The notes: generated by a model not told the origin, from the sequence alone. A DNA stretch of 44,803 nucleotides from an uncultured Bacteroidales bacterium (GCA_947168525.1 CAMVMG010000016.1:1-44803); one strand, 5' to 3'. Numbered from the stretch's first letter, positions 33,187 to 41,224 are shown. Made by a program: numbers and translations.

Positions 33187-34608
33187 ATGAAACAGATTAT
33201 TTACCAGGTTCTCCCTAGATTGTGGGGCAACGGTAAATTTTCCTCCATCGACACCGGGTCCCTGCAGTATTGGAAGGGGCTCGGTGTCAACTATGTATGG
33301 TACACCGGCATCGTCCGCCACGCCAGCGCCTCCACCGGGGAAAAGGTGGTGAAAGGGGAGGCGGGGAGTCCCTACGCCATCACCGACTACTTCGACGTGA
33401 ACCCCTACCTGGCCGACGATTCCGACGCCCGCCTGCAGGAGTTCGACGCCCTGGTGCGGCGCACGCACGCAGCCGGCCTCCAGGTGCTGGTGGACTTTGT
33501 CCCCAACCATGTGGCCCGGGAATACCAGGGGCAGCTGGGCGCACGGGACGATGTCTCTGTCCACTGGGCCCCGGAGAACGACTTCTTCTACTATCCCGGA
33601 CAGCCGCTCACCCTGCCCGTCCCGGCGGGGGACTACACGGAAATGCCCGCCAGGGCCTCCGGCAACTGTTTTTCTCCCAACCCCGGCATCAACGACTGGT
33701 ACGAGACCGTCAAACTCAACTACTGCGACTTCCATACCGGCACCTGGGACAAGATGTACCAGGCCGTACGCTTCTGGGCGTCCAGGGGCGTGGACGGTTT
33801 CCGCTGCGACATGGTAGAGCTGGTGCCGCCGCAGTTCATGCAGTGGCTCATCGGCCGCATCAAGGAGGAATTCCCCGGCGTCATCTTCGTGGCCGAAGTA
33901 TATCAGAAAGACAAATACCGGATGTACGTAGAAGAGGTGGGCTTCGATTTCCTCTACGACAAATGCGGTCTTTACGACACATTACGCGCAGTTACCTGCA
34001 GCGGCGCTTCCGCTAAGGGGATCAGCTGGAACTGGCAGTTCCTCCGAGACCTGCAGCCGCGCATGCTCAACTTCCTGGAGAACCACGACGAGCAGCGTCT
34101 GGCCTCCGACTTCTTCGCGGGCGCGCCGGAAGCCGGCTATGCGGCCCTGGCCGTGTCGGCCCTGCTGAACACCGCGCCCTTCATGCTGTACTTCGGCCAG
34201 GAAATGGGGGAGCGGGGCATGCAGGCGGAAGGCTTCAGCGGCCTGGACGGCCGCACATCCATCTTCGACTGGTGCAAAGTGCCCGCCCTGGAGCATCCGG
34301 ACAAGTCCGTGCTCAAACGGTACAAAGAGATTCTGGCACTGGCCAAAGATCCGGCGTTTGCCGACGGAAAGACCTTCGACCTGGGCTTCTGCCAGGACGC
34401 CGGGCACTTCAACCCGGACCGGCACTTCGCCTGGCTCCGATCGGACGGAGTACATACTTACCTGGTAGTGGCCAACTTTGGCAGCAGCAGCGACATCTCC
34501 GTACGCATTCCTCCGGAAGCGCTTGATTATCTGCAAATAAAAGCCGTCCGGACCGTTTATACCCTAACCGTTCCGGAGCGGGATTACTGCCTCACCGAGG
34601 TGCATTAG
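33187..34608 (+). CDS. Cytoplasmic GH13 alpha-amylase-family glycosidase
   Basis: The 473-aa enzyme cleaves or rearranges alpha-glucans. It has no signal peptide, so it should act on imported or stored malto-oligosaccharides or glycogen. Conserved GH13 regions are DFVPNH (103-108), GFRCDMVE with nucleophile Asp208, FVAEVY with acid/base Glu237, and ENHDEQR with Asp301. A small beta domain ends the protein (about 400-473). ATG 33187 is 1 nt past the pfp stop, so the two are co-expressed; this links glucan breakdown to glycolysis. Exact specificity cannot be told from the sequence. Confidence 0.93.
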   Translation: MKQIIYQVLPRLWGNGKFSSIDTGSLQYWKGLGVNYVWYTGIVRHASASTGEKVVKGEAGSPYAITDYFDVNPYLADDSDARLQEFDALVRRTHAAGLQVLVDFVPNHVAREYQGQLGARDDVSVHWAPENDFFYYPGQPLTLPVPAGDYTEMPARASGNCFSPNPGINDWYETVKLNYCDFHTGTWDKMYQAVRFWASRGVDGFRCDMVELVPPQFMQWLIGRIKEEFPGVIFVAEVYQKDKYRMYVEEVGFDFLYDKCGLYDTLRAVTCSGASAKGISWNWQFLRDLQPRMLNFLENHDEQRLASDFFAGAPEAGYAALAVSALLNTAPFMLYFGQEMGERGMQAEGFSGLDGRTSIFDWCKVPALEHPDKSVLKRYKEILALAKDPAFADGKTFDLGFCQDAGHFNPDRHFAWLRSDGVHTYLVVANFGSSSDISVRIPPEALDYLQIKAVRTVYTLTVPERDYCLTEVH

Positions 34609-34629
34609 TAGTTTAAAATAGTTTATCCG

Positions 34630-35007
34630 ATGAAAGCCATTCAAACAGAGAAGGCCCCTGCGGCCATCGGCCCTTACAGCCAGGCCATTGACAGTGGCGC
34701 AGGCCTTGTTTTCGTATCCGGGCAGCTGCCCATCAACCCTGCCACAGGCGCATTTCCGGAAGGGGGCGTCCAGGAGCAAACCCGTCAGAGCCTGACCAAC
34801 GCCCAGGCCATCCTGGAAGCTTCCGGGCTGGGCCTGGCAAACGTGGTCAAGACCACCGTTTTCCTGGCCGATATGGCCGATTTCGCGGCTATGAACGAGG
34901 TCTATGCCCAGTTCTTCGCCGCACCGTTCCCGGCCCGCAGCGCCGTGGCCGTGAAAACACTCCCCAAGGGTGCCTTGGTGGAGATTGAGTGCATCGCTGC
35001 CCGGTAG
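34630..35007 (+). CDS. ridA: Reactive imine/enamine deaminase RidA
   Basis: RidA hydrolyses reactive enamines and imines (2-aminoacrylate and similar) made by PLP enzymes. The 125-aa protein covers the full YjgF/YER057c/UK114 fold: AIGPYSQAI (12-20), VFVSGQLPINPATG (27-40), and the PARSAV block with the substrate-binding Arg near residue 103, followed by LPKGALVEIE. It lies 21 nt after the amylase gene on the same strand. It converges with the phosphodiesterase gene, whose stop is 27 nt away; no hairpin terminator is visible between them. Confidence 0.96.
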   Translation: MKAIQTEKAPAAIGPYSQAIDSGAGLVFVSGQLPINPATGAFPEGGVQEQTRQSLTNAQAILEASGLGLANVVKTTVFLADMADFAAMNEVYAQFFAAPFPARSAVAVKTLPKGALVEIECIAAR

Positions 35008-35034
35008 GAACGGGCCCCTGCCTGATTTGTTCTG

Positions 35035-36582
35035 TTAAAAGCCATTGGCCAGGAAAGCCGCCTGGACAGGGCCAATTTTCCGGTAGCCGTCCTCGTTCAT
35101 GTGTGTGCCGTCCTGCAGGTAGTACTGCTCCATGTTGAACGCATTGATGCCCTGCAGCTGGAACTGGTCCAGGACAGGAATGCCGTAGTAGGCGCAGCAG
35201 TCTTTCTGCCCCTGGATATACTGCGCAAATGTCTTTCCCGTCTCGTTGGGAGCCTCAGAGAAGGGATTGTGACCGGCGTCCTTGCCAAAGAAACGCAGGG
35301 AGGTGAAGAAATAGATCTCCGCCTGGGGATTCTTCTCCAGCAGGGTCTTGATGCAGTAGTTGATGCCGCCGCACTGGGTAGAGAGCTTGCTTTCGTCGTA
35401 ATTGTCAAAGGCGGTGTAGTCCTGCCAGGTGCCGCATTCGCGGTTGTTGCCGTAGTCGTTGGTGGAGGCCCAGAGCACATAGACGTCGAACACGCCCGCC
35501 GAATCTACCTGGCGCTGCAGGGTGCAGCCCTGTTCCCGGGAGAAGCCTGCGCCGCCTACCCCGTAGGTGACGACTTCGGCCCCCAGGAGATTGGCCCAGA
35601 TCTGTTTGGCGGCGTCGGATTCCTTGTTCACGGACAGGGACCCGCCGAAGACGGCGATCCGCTTGCCGAAGTTCTTGCTGGCCCGGTAGGGGCTGTTCCG
35701 GGAGATGAGCGTGTCCGGGCGCAGCGTGTGGGCGGCCGGATCCGGCTTCTGCCTGGCCAGATAGGCCTGGATGAATTCCTGGGTGGGCTGTGCGTACCGT
35801 TCACGGCTTCCCAATAGGGCTCGCAGTTCCAGGGGCTTATTGGTGGTGATGCAGTCGATGCCCAGGCCAATCAGGTACTCCATGTCGGAGCGGCTGTCCA
35901 CCGTCCAGGCGTTCACCGACATGCCCAGCGCATGGGCCTCGGCCACCCATTCGGGATGCCTGCGGAAGGCCGAGTAGTGGTAGTCGATGCCGTTGATGCC
36001 GTCGGCGTGCACAGCGGCCGGGGCTTTGTCGGCCTCCAGGTACTGGACGGTGAAGCCCGGTGCGAGCCGGGCCATCCGCTTGCAGGCCTCATAGTCGAAG
36101 GAGATGAACATGACGCGGGCAGGGTCCCACAGGTCTTTTTCCTTCAGGGCCTGGATGCAAAGGTCCTGCAGCCGGTTGGCATGCTCGCGGCTGAACTGTT
36201 TCTTGAGTTCCAGCACCAGCATGGTGTTGGAAGCCTTGCCCTGCTCCAAGTAAGCGTCCAGCGTGGGAAGCGATTCCCCGTTGGGGAGCGTCCCCTTGGC
36301 CGACAGCTGCCTGTAGCTGTGCTTCTGGACGGTGGTGAGGTGGTACACCGGGTCGTGGTTTACCACCACCACGCCGTCGGAGGTGAGGTGGACGTCGAAC
36401 TCGCTGCCCCAGAACAGGTCGTCCTGGGCCGCTTTAAGGGACGCAATGGAATTCTGTGCCTTCCCGGCTGCTTCGCTCTCCCAGAAGCCCCGGTGCGCAC
36501 AGATCTGCACCGGCTGCTGCGCTCCCAGCATCCACGCTGTGAGCAGTAGGGTTACCCAACTGATAATAATATTCTTAATCAT
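35035..36582 (-). CDS. Secreted glycerophosphodiester phosphodiesterase fused to SGNH-hydrolase-like domain
   Basis: ATG 36582 gives a signal peptide (MIKNIIISWVTLLLTAWMLGAQ) and 515 aa. Residues 25-255 are a GDPD domain with the His30-Arg31 motif (CAHRGF), Glu61 and Asp63 (SEFDVH) and His76 (NHDP), so it should cleave glycerophosphodiesters outside the cytoplasm. Residues 300-515 resemble an SGNH/GDSL esterase: FGGSLS (312-317, nucleophile Ser), GVGGAG (341-346), STNDYG (373-378, Asn) and DGTHMN (491-496, Asp/His). The fusion could strip both acyl chains and headgroup from phospholipids. That joint use is an inference. A perfect promoter lies 5 bp upstream, so the mRNA is probably leaderless. 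Confidence 0.88.
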   Translation of the reverse strand: MIKNIIISWVTLLLTAWMLGAQQPVQICAHRGFWESEAAGKAQNSIASLKAAQDDLFWGSEFDVHLTSDGVVVVNHDPVYHLTTVQKHSYRQLSAKGTLPNGESLPTLDAYLEQGKASNTMLVLELKKQFSREHANRLQDLCIQALKEKDLWDPARVMFISFDYEACKRMARLAPGFTVQYLEADKAPAAVHADGINGIDYHYSAFRRHPEWVAEAHALGMSVNAWTVDSRSDMEYLIGLGIDCITTNKPLELRALLGSRERYAQPTQEFIQAYLARQKPDPAAHTLRPDTLISRNSPYRASKNFGKRIAVFGGSLSVNKESDAAKQIWANLLGAEVVTYGVGGAGFSREQGCTLQRQVDSAGVFDVYVLWASTNDYGNNRECGTWQDYTAFDNYDESKLSTQCGGINYCIKTLLEKNPQAEIYFFTSLRFFGKDAGHNPFSEAPNETGKTFAQYIQGQKDCCAYYGIPVLDQFQLQGINAFNMEQYYLQDGTHMNEDGYRKIGPVQAAFLANGF

Positions 36583-36587
36583 ATTTT

Positions 36588-36618
36588 CAAAGATACATTT
36601 TTTTTCGCGGACCGCAAA
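36588..36618 (-). promoter_or_regulatory. Promoter of the GDPD-SGNH gene, leaderless (TTTG-N19-TATCTTTG)
   Basis: On the minus strand, TTTG (36618-36615), a 19-bp spacer and TATCTTTG (36595-36588) match the consensus exactly. Only AAAAT separates the -7 box from the ATG, so transcription should start at or beside the start codon. Confidence 0.8.
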
Positions 36619-36660
36619 AACCGCTTTCACTTTTTTCCATCGGCCCTCAATTGAGTTTCT

Positions 36661-36686
36661 GTGAGTTTGAGTAATCCGCTCCTTTT
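36661..36686 (+). repeat. Direct repeat, copy 1 (left edge of accessory cassette)
   Basis: GTGAGTTTGAGTAATCCGCT (36661-36680) and the next six bases match 38450-38475 in about 24 of 26 positions. The sequences before and after the two copies are unrelated. The two copies bracket the paralogous secreted proteins. Confidence 0.7.
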
Positions 36687-36803
36687 TACCAAATTTGAAT
36701 AACTTAACACCAATATCTATGGCAATTTTAATAGTCCGCATTTCGATAATGCTATTATATTAATTACACTATGACGGAATATTTGTTTTAATTAATATTG
36801 ATT

Positions 36804-37541
36804 ATGAAAAAGTTGACACTATTATTGACACTTGGGGTGAGCCTTCTATCTCTACCTGTCTATGCGCAAAGGGAGATTAGAGATGTTGATTTGTCAAACA
36901 TCAAGACACTTGTTGTCGCCCAATGGGGGGAAGTTGAAGATATTTTCCCTATCTCAGATTTAGACCTTCCAGCTCTTCGAACCTATTCTAAAATTACATA
37001 CGATATTAAAGAATACGTCGAGAAGTTTGGGGACTATACGCAACGTGATTACGCAACTGATATGAGGCTCCTCGATAGAAGAGGTACAATTCAGTTTATA
37101 AAGGGTATTGGTTTTGATTCCGAAACAGGCGCAATAGTCATAGGAGATGATACTTACCTGATTTCCAATGGCAAAACGGGCATCACTTATGACCAGGACG
37201 GAGAAAGGGATGACAAGGGTTCCACAGAGTATGATGCTGCCGGTCGCATCGTTAAATGGAGTTGGGTACTCCAACAGCGTCCTATCACATATTCCAAGAA
37301 TGGCCTTCTGAATACGATTCAATATACCTCCTTAAAATACACTTTTACGTGGAAAGATGGCCTTTTGTCTGAGGTAAGTACATGTTTTACGTATAGCCAG
37401 AACAAGGAGGAAAAGCATTTTTGGACAGAAGTTGTCGAAAAAAACAGTGATGGATATTGGACAGAACTCGACATCTACCGGAAGACTAAAGATACGGACA
37501 AGGTGTTAAAATGGAGGATTTCCCGTAAATTCTCGAAATAG
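36804..37541 (+). CDS. Secreted hypothetical protein, paralogue 1
   Basis: ATG 36804 gives 245 aa with a signal peptide ending VYAQ (residue 23); a TTG 6 nt earlier was not used. The mature part is beta-rich with short repeats of Tyr, Asp and Gly (YDAAGRIVKWSW, TYSKNGLLNTIQY, TFTWKDGLLSEV), resembling YD/RHS-like repeats or an RHS-type secreted sheet protein. Its end (VVEKNSDGYWTELDI...RKFSK) matches the next gene product. I do not know the family. GC content is visibly lower than in the flanking housekeeping genes, which suggests transfer. An upstream box AATATTTG (36778-36785) is one base from a -7 consensus. Confidence 0.75.
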   Translation: MKKLTLLLTLGVSLLSLPVYAQREIRDVDLSNIKTLVVAQWGEVEDIFPISDLDLPALRTYSKITYDIKEYVEKFGDYTQRDYATDMRLLDRRGTIQFIKGIGFDSETGAIVIGDDTYLISNGKTGITYDQDGERDDKGSTEYDAAGRIVKWSWVLQQRPITYSKNGLLNTIQYTSLKYTFTWKDGLLSEVSTCFTYSQNKEEKHFWTEVVEKNSDGYWTELDIYRKTKDTDKVLKWRISRKFSK

Positions 37542-37549
37542 GCTGCCAT

Positions 37550-38437
37550 ATGAAATACAACGGTTTATTATTAGCCATCCTGGCTTTATTTCTGACATGC
37601 ACTTCTTTTGCGCAAGTTTCGTATGATAAGGTTTTTGTGAATAACAGCGCAATCCTTAATATGATTCCCACAACATCTGAGAGCCATGACTATAAAGATG
37701 TTATTCTCATTGCGAGCTTGCCCATCGAAACCATTGGCGATTATTCATCTATCATAGTTGAAAAAGTTGCTTATAAAGAGAAGTTTGGCTCTTTTTCTCC
37801 CACTGACAACATTAATAAAGCGTTGATTGCGATAAACGCAGAGAATGTTTTCCGAATGGGACGTGTACAGGTGAAAAAAGAAACTCCTAAACAAATCTGT
37901 ATTTATCCCGAGTACTCTGCAGGCTCCGTATGGGAATCCAGTGGATCTTCGTACAGTTCGCTTGTCATTCCCTTAGAAAGCAAGTATGTCCTTGTCTACA
38001 ACCCGTCTTCTGCAAAAAACACTTTCTATATGGGCGATGGATCTTCTCTAGAGGGCTCATATGCGAGTTTGGATGGTAAAGGGAGAATTACTGAAATCTA
38101 CTATGGCGGTGCATATACATTGGCCGGTTTCCACTTTCAGATATCCTATAACGATAGCGGAAGAATCTCCGCTGTTGAAAAGGTTGAGACTTCGAAAGGA
38201 AGCAAAGGAGCCATTACCAAGAAAATCAAGTCCTCAATAAAGCTTACATGGAAAGGGAATGATCTGACAAAGATCACTATTGCCCCCAGTGAATATGAGA
38301 GTAAAGACTATTTTCTGGAAGTGAAAGAGAAAAATGCCGATGGTTTATGGACAAAAGCCATTTTGTCCCACAAGGACGATAACAGCGCCGGAGGGCAGTT
38401 TATCGATTGCGAGTACAGGCGGTCCTTTAACAAATAA
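37550..38437 (+). CDS. Secreted hypothetical protein, paralogue 2
   Basis: The 295-aa protein has a signal peptide ending SFAQ (residue 22). It is 8 nt after paralogue 1 and shares its C-terminal pattern: LTWKGNDLTKITI versus FTWKDGLLSEVST, and VKEKNADGLWTKAIL versus VEKNSDGYWTELDI, both ending in R-x-F-x-K. The two therefore arose by duplication and probably form one operon. Mid-regions (YNDSGRISAVEKVE) have the YD-like repeat look. Function unknown; a surface or periplasmic role follows only from the signal peptide. It is AT-rich compared with the rest of the window. The frame stays open past its stop into the next small ORF. Confidence 0.75.
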   Translation: MKYNGLLLAILALFLTCTSFAQVSYDKVFVNNSAILNMIPTTSESHDYKDVILIASLPIETIGDYSSIIVEKVAYKEKFGSFSPTDNINKALIAINAENVFRMGRVQVKKETPKQICIYPEYSAGSVWESSGSSYSSLVIPLESKYVLVYNPSSAKNTFYMGDGSSLEGSYASLDGKGRITEIYYGGAYTLAGFHFQISYNDSGRISAVEKVETSKGSKGAITKKIKSSIKLTWKGNDLTKITIAPSEYESKDYFLEVKEKNADGLWTKAILSHKDDNSAGGQFIDCEYRRSFNK

Positions 38438-38449
38438 GCCCCCAAAAAA

Positions 38450-38475
38450 GTGAGTTTGGGTAATCCGCTCTTTTG
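38450..38475 (+). repeat. Direct repeat, copy 2 (right edge of the paralogue cassette)
   Basis: GTGAGTTTGGGTAATCCGCT (38450-38469) plus six bases repeats 36661-36686 with about two mismatches, 1,789 bp downstream. It starts 12 nt after the stop of paralogue 2. Confidence 0.7.
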
Positions 38476-38620
38476 CACTATTTACCGTAACCTACTCCCC
38501 AAAAAAAGACTTGAACTGCAGATTTCGGATATAGACCGAAACGGAACATCGGTCAGTTTCAACATTACTGAGAGGAACCCGAAGAGGAAATCCTTTCACT
38601 TTCCAGTTGAAACCGTCTAA
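38450..38620 (+). CDS. Orphan 56-aa ORF, possible gene fragment
   Basis: A frame from GTG 38450 to TAA 38618-38620 encodes 56 residues; the second half (LELQISDIDRNGTSVSFN, then ITERNPKRKSFHFPVETV) reads like a folded, charged protein segment and not random sequence. There is no ATG, and the first 8 codons are the direct repeat. It is in the same frame as paralogue 2 past its stop. It may be the remains of a larger gene cut by the insertion of the cassette, a small protein with a GTG start, or neither. I do not recognise it. Confidence 0.35.
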   Translation: MSLGNPLFCTIYRNLLPKKRLELQISDIDRNGTSVSFNITERNPKRKSFHFPVETV

Positions 38621-38641
38621 AGAATAAAAAAACATTATACC

Positions 38642-38812
38642 ATGTTACGAGGTTTTGTCAACGTACGATGTCCCCATTGCGGACATTCATTCAAAGCACC
38701 TGATATCGAACAGAACGCCACTGTCTTCAGCATGCCTGTGACATGTCCTTCCTGCAAAAAAGAGGTGCAGTTACACAAATTAGGCAAATTCAAGAATCCT
38801 TTTTCAAAGTAA
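38642..38812 (+). CDS. 56-aa zinc-ribbon protein
   Basis: ATG 38642 to TAA 38810-38812 encodes a small protein with two CxxC knuckles: CPHC (10-13) and CPSC (35-38), 21 residues apart. Each is followed by the typical turn (GHSF, KKEV). This is the spacing of a single zinc ribbon. The C-terminus is basic (HKLGKFKNPFSK). It may bind nucleic acid or act as a partner of the nuclease encoded two genes downstream, but nothing in the sequence proves this. It is too short for many gene callers. Confidence 0.7.
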   Translation: MLRGFVNVRCPHCGHSFKAPDIEQNATVFSMPVTCPSCKKEVQLHKLGKFKNPFSK

Positions 38813-38850
38813 TCAACAGTTCTATCTAATTAATTCTAAATTCATTTATT

Positions 38851-39006
38851 ATGAGCAAATTATCACAGCAATTTAAAAAGAATATGAGAGGGCTCGAGTA
38901 TAGCAGAGACAAGGACGGAAATGTTAGGATAAAAACAGATGAGAACGATGCGAAAGTAGTAATAGAGTTGATTAGAACCGTCGCTGGTTTCTTTCTGAAA
39001 AAATAA
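38851..39006 (+). CDS. 51-aa hypothetical protein upstream of the nuclease
   Basis: ATG 38851 to TAA 39004-39006 encodes a charged peptide starting MSKLSQQFKKNMRGLEYSRD and ending LIRTVAGFFLKK. The middle (DGNVRIKTDENDAKVVIELI) could form a strand pair and an amphipathic helix. It ends 5 nt before the nuclease ATG, so the two are probably co-transcribed. I do not recognise the family. An immunity or accessory function is possible from position only. Confidence 0.6.
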   Translation: MSKLSQQFKKNMRGLEYSRDKDGNVRIKTDENDAKVVIELIRTVAGFFLKK

Positions 39007-39011
39007 ACACC

Positions 39012-39680
39012 ATGCCATCCTTTTGGGGGAAGAACGTTTTATCTGAGCGAGCAAACGCTCTGTTTGAACTCCAATCTGGCTTGGATGCAATCCAGGACAG
39101 CGACAAAAAACAGAAAGGGTTTGAAGCGCTGCCCAAGGAGACACAAGTGCAGTTGGATGCTCTATGGGGCCAGCTTTATAGTGACCGGGGACGGAAGAAC
39201 ATTCCTACATCCGGAGGGCGTTGGACTGGAGAAGCAGGGGACTCCCTCTGGATTCCCGATGACAATATTGTTCCGCCTGACAAAGGCTACAGCAATATGC
39301 ATAACAAAACTTGGGGGCAGATTAAAAAAGAAAATGGCTTCCAGGGAATCCGGTTTTCCGACGGCAGAGTCAATTTCGGCCCGGTAGTCCAGTATTTCGT
39401 CAAGTTCGACTGGGAAAAGGAACTGGGGCGGGATGGAATTCGTCATCTAGTTGCGACCGGAGACCGGCAGTACCTGCACGAAGCCGCCTTTTCCAAACTT
39501 GCAACCAAGTTAGGAAAGAGCGTTGAGGAAGTAAAACAAATCAAAGAATCCCACAATCTGGTCTGGCACGAAGAGCCCGATTGCGAAACCCTGCAACTAG
39601 TTGTCCGTGAAGTGCATGACAATATCCGTCATTTCGGCGGCATAGCCATGCTCTCCATTATCGCACAATGTATACTCTAA
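39012..39680 (+). CDS. Stand-alone WHH/HNH-type (endonuclease VII fold) nuclease, toxin-like
   Basis: The 222-aa protein ends in the hallmark of WHH-type nuclease toxins: His181, VWHE (184-187), TLQLV (193-197), His202 and HFGG (207-210). Upstream it has the usual front of these domains, NGFQGIRFSDGRVNFGPVVQ (about 107-126) and a GDRQYLHEAAFSKLA helix. In most relatives this domain is the tip of a large secreted toxin (Rhs, LXG, T6SS). Here there is no delivery domain and no signal peptide. The third WHH residue is Glu, not His. It probably cuts DNA or RNA; the target is unknown. It could be an effector fragment, an orphan toxin or a defence nuclease. Confidence 0.8.
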   Translation: MPSFWGKNVLSERANALFELQSGLDAIQDSDKKQKGFEALPKETQVQLDALWGQLYSDRGRKNIPTSGGRWTGEAGDSLWIPDDNIVPPDKGYSNMHNKTWGQIKKENGFQGIRFSDGRVNFGPVVQYFVKFDWEKELGRDGIRHLVATGDRQYLHEAAFSKLATKLGKSVEEVKQIKESHNLVWHEEPDCETLQLVVREVHDNIRHFGGIAMLSIIAQCIL

Positions 39681-39715
39681 GTTGTAGCCACGGCTGAGAA
39701 TAAAGGAAAAAAACG

Positions 39716-39723
39716 TACATTTG
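39716..39723 (+). promoter_or_regulatory. -7 box of the 39728 lipoprotein gene, leaderless
   Basis: TACATTTG (39716-39723) fits TAnnTTTG and is 4 bp from the ATG. The -33 position reads GCTG, a weak match. The transcript should start at or next to the ATG. Confidence 0.55.
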
Positions 39724-39727
39724 TACT

Positions 39728-41224
39728 ATGAAACGTTTTCTCCTTTTCCTCTCATTCGGACTGATGCTCGCAGGCTGTGACCCGGCGTCGCAGCCGGAGG
39801 TGCAGATACCGGAGATCAAGGACTTGAAAATGAACGTTTCGTCACGGAGCATCCAGCTCACTGCCACATACACGCTGCCGGCGGCGGTAACAGGCTGCGG
39901 AGCCGAGCTGCAGGGCCCGCAGGGGACCGATATCCTCCGCGCAGAGGGGAGTGAAGAGGGCATCTTCACCCTCCGGGCCGATGGCCTGAAACCCGATTCG
40001 GACTACCGGATCCGGGCTTTCATAGAGAATGGCCGGCAGACCCGCTTCTCGGACTGGACAAGCTGCCATACCGCCCCTTTACCCTCCATCTCCGTGAGGG
40101 CAGAATCCGGCGTTTTCTCCGCCACCCTCCATGCCGAAATCACCGGAACGGGACAGAAAGGATTCCTGTTTGGGGAATCCGAATCGGCCCTGGAGGCTTA
40201 TCCCTTTGCCGACGGCAGCTTGCATCTTCGGAATCTGGAGCCCGGCCACAGTTACTGCTTCGCCGCCTTCGTGGAGGTGGATGGGATAAAAGAAGTGTCT
40301 GATATCCAGTTCTTTAGTACGAATGACATCGTCACGGACCTGCAGGCAGTAGTAGATGCATCATTCTGCTTACTGCTATCGGCCCGCCCCCAGTACGGGG
40401 ACGAAGTCACGCCCGAGAATGCCGGCTTCCGCCTGGGTACCGACCCATCGGCCTTGAAGGCACTGAACACGCAAACAGGGGACATGGAGTGGAAGGCCAA
40501 GGCCGATGCCCTGGCCGCCTGCCAGTCCTATTTCTACTGCGCATACATTACCGTCGGCGGAAAAGAATATCGCTCTCCGCTGATGCATTTTGAGACGGGC
40601 TTCCTGCCCTTCGAAGATGCGGTTTTCTGGGAGTACATATTAGGGAACTATGACACCGACCGGGACGGACAGCTGAGCCTGGCGGAGGCGGATAACATTA
40701 CCTTCCTGCCGCTCTTCAATCTGGGCATCCAGTCCCTGTCCGGAATCGAGAACCTCAGGAACCTGAATGAGATCCAAATGGAAGAGGAAGCGCTTACCCG
40801 CCTGGACCTCAGCGCTTTGGCCGACCCCAAAATTGAATCGTTCGTCCTGCGCACCCCCCATCTGGAAGAACTCATCCTACCGGCCGTCAAAGCCCCGGAG
40901 ACCAAATACGGCGGCCACTTCGAAGTCCATTCCAACGCCCTGCGGGGCCATTGGGAGTTTCCAGATTATGCAGCCAGGGAAATCATCATAGAAGCTCCGC
41001 TGAGTTCCATCGGCCTGAATAAAATCCGGAACGATGGCGCAACCCTGATGCTCACCCTTTCCGGGACCGAGCTGGAAGAGCTGGACCTCTCCCAGCTGGC
41101 CGTAACCCTTACGTATGCCAATCTAAGCGGCAATGAAAAACTGAAAGTGGTCTGGCTGCCCTATGGGGAGGGGAGCACGGCTATGATTGTAAAAGACCCG
41201 CATACCCAAATCAAATACAAATGA
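39728..41224 (+). CDS. Surface lipoprotein with fibronectin-like, EF-hand and LRR-like regions
   Basis: The 498-aa protein has a lipoprotein signal (LMLAGC, acyl Cys17). Residues about 28-280 hold two or three fibronectin-like beta domains (FTLRADGLKPDSDYRIRAFI; LHLRNLEPGHSYCFAAFV). Next is an EF-hand-like calcium loop DTDRDGQLSLAEA (about 314-326), then a leucine-rich-repeat-like part (LFNLGIQSLSGIENLRNL, TRLDLSAL, LEELDLSQL). This mix is common in surface lipoproteins of gut Bacteroidota. The stop overlaps the next gene by 4 bp, so it belongs to a unit with the KRLWGY protein. A ligand-binding or adhesion role is inferred from domains only. Confidence 0.82.
   Translation: MKRFLLFLSFGLMLAGCDPASQPEVQIPEIKDLKMNVSSRSIQLTATYTLPAAVTGCGAELQGPQGTDILRAEGSEEGIFTLRADGLKPDSDYRIRAFIENGRQTRFSDWTSCHTAPLPSISVRAESGVFSATLHAEITGTGQKGFLFGESESALEAYPFADGSLHLRNLEPGHSYCFAAFVEVDGIKEVSDIQFFSTNDIVTDLQAVVDASFCLLLSARPQYGDEVTPENAGFRLGTDPSALKALNTQTGDMEWKAKADALAACQSYFYCAYITVGGKEYRSPLMHFETGFLPFEDAVFWEYILGNYDTDRDGQLSLAEADNITFLPLFNLGIQSLSGIENLRNLNEIQMEEEALTRLDLSALADPKIESFVLRTPHLEELILPAVKAPETKYGGHFEVHSNALRGHWEFPDYAAREIIIEAPLSSIGLNKIRNDGATLMLTLSGTELEELDLSQLAVTLTYANLSGNEKLKVVWLPYGEGSTAMIVKDPHTQIKYK

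Noticed and set aside
38642..39680. Insertion sequence or phage remnant around the nuclease genes
   Set aside because: I saw no transposase or integrase motif, no terminal inverted repeats and no phage structural gene. The direct repeats at 36661 and 38450 do not enclose these genes.
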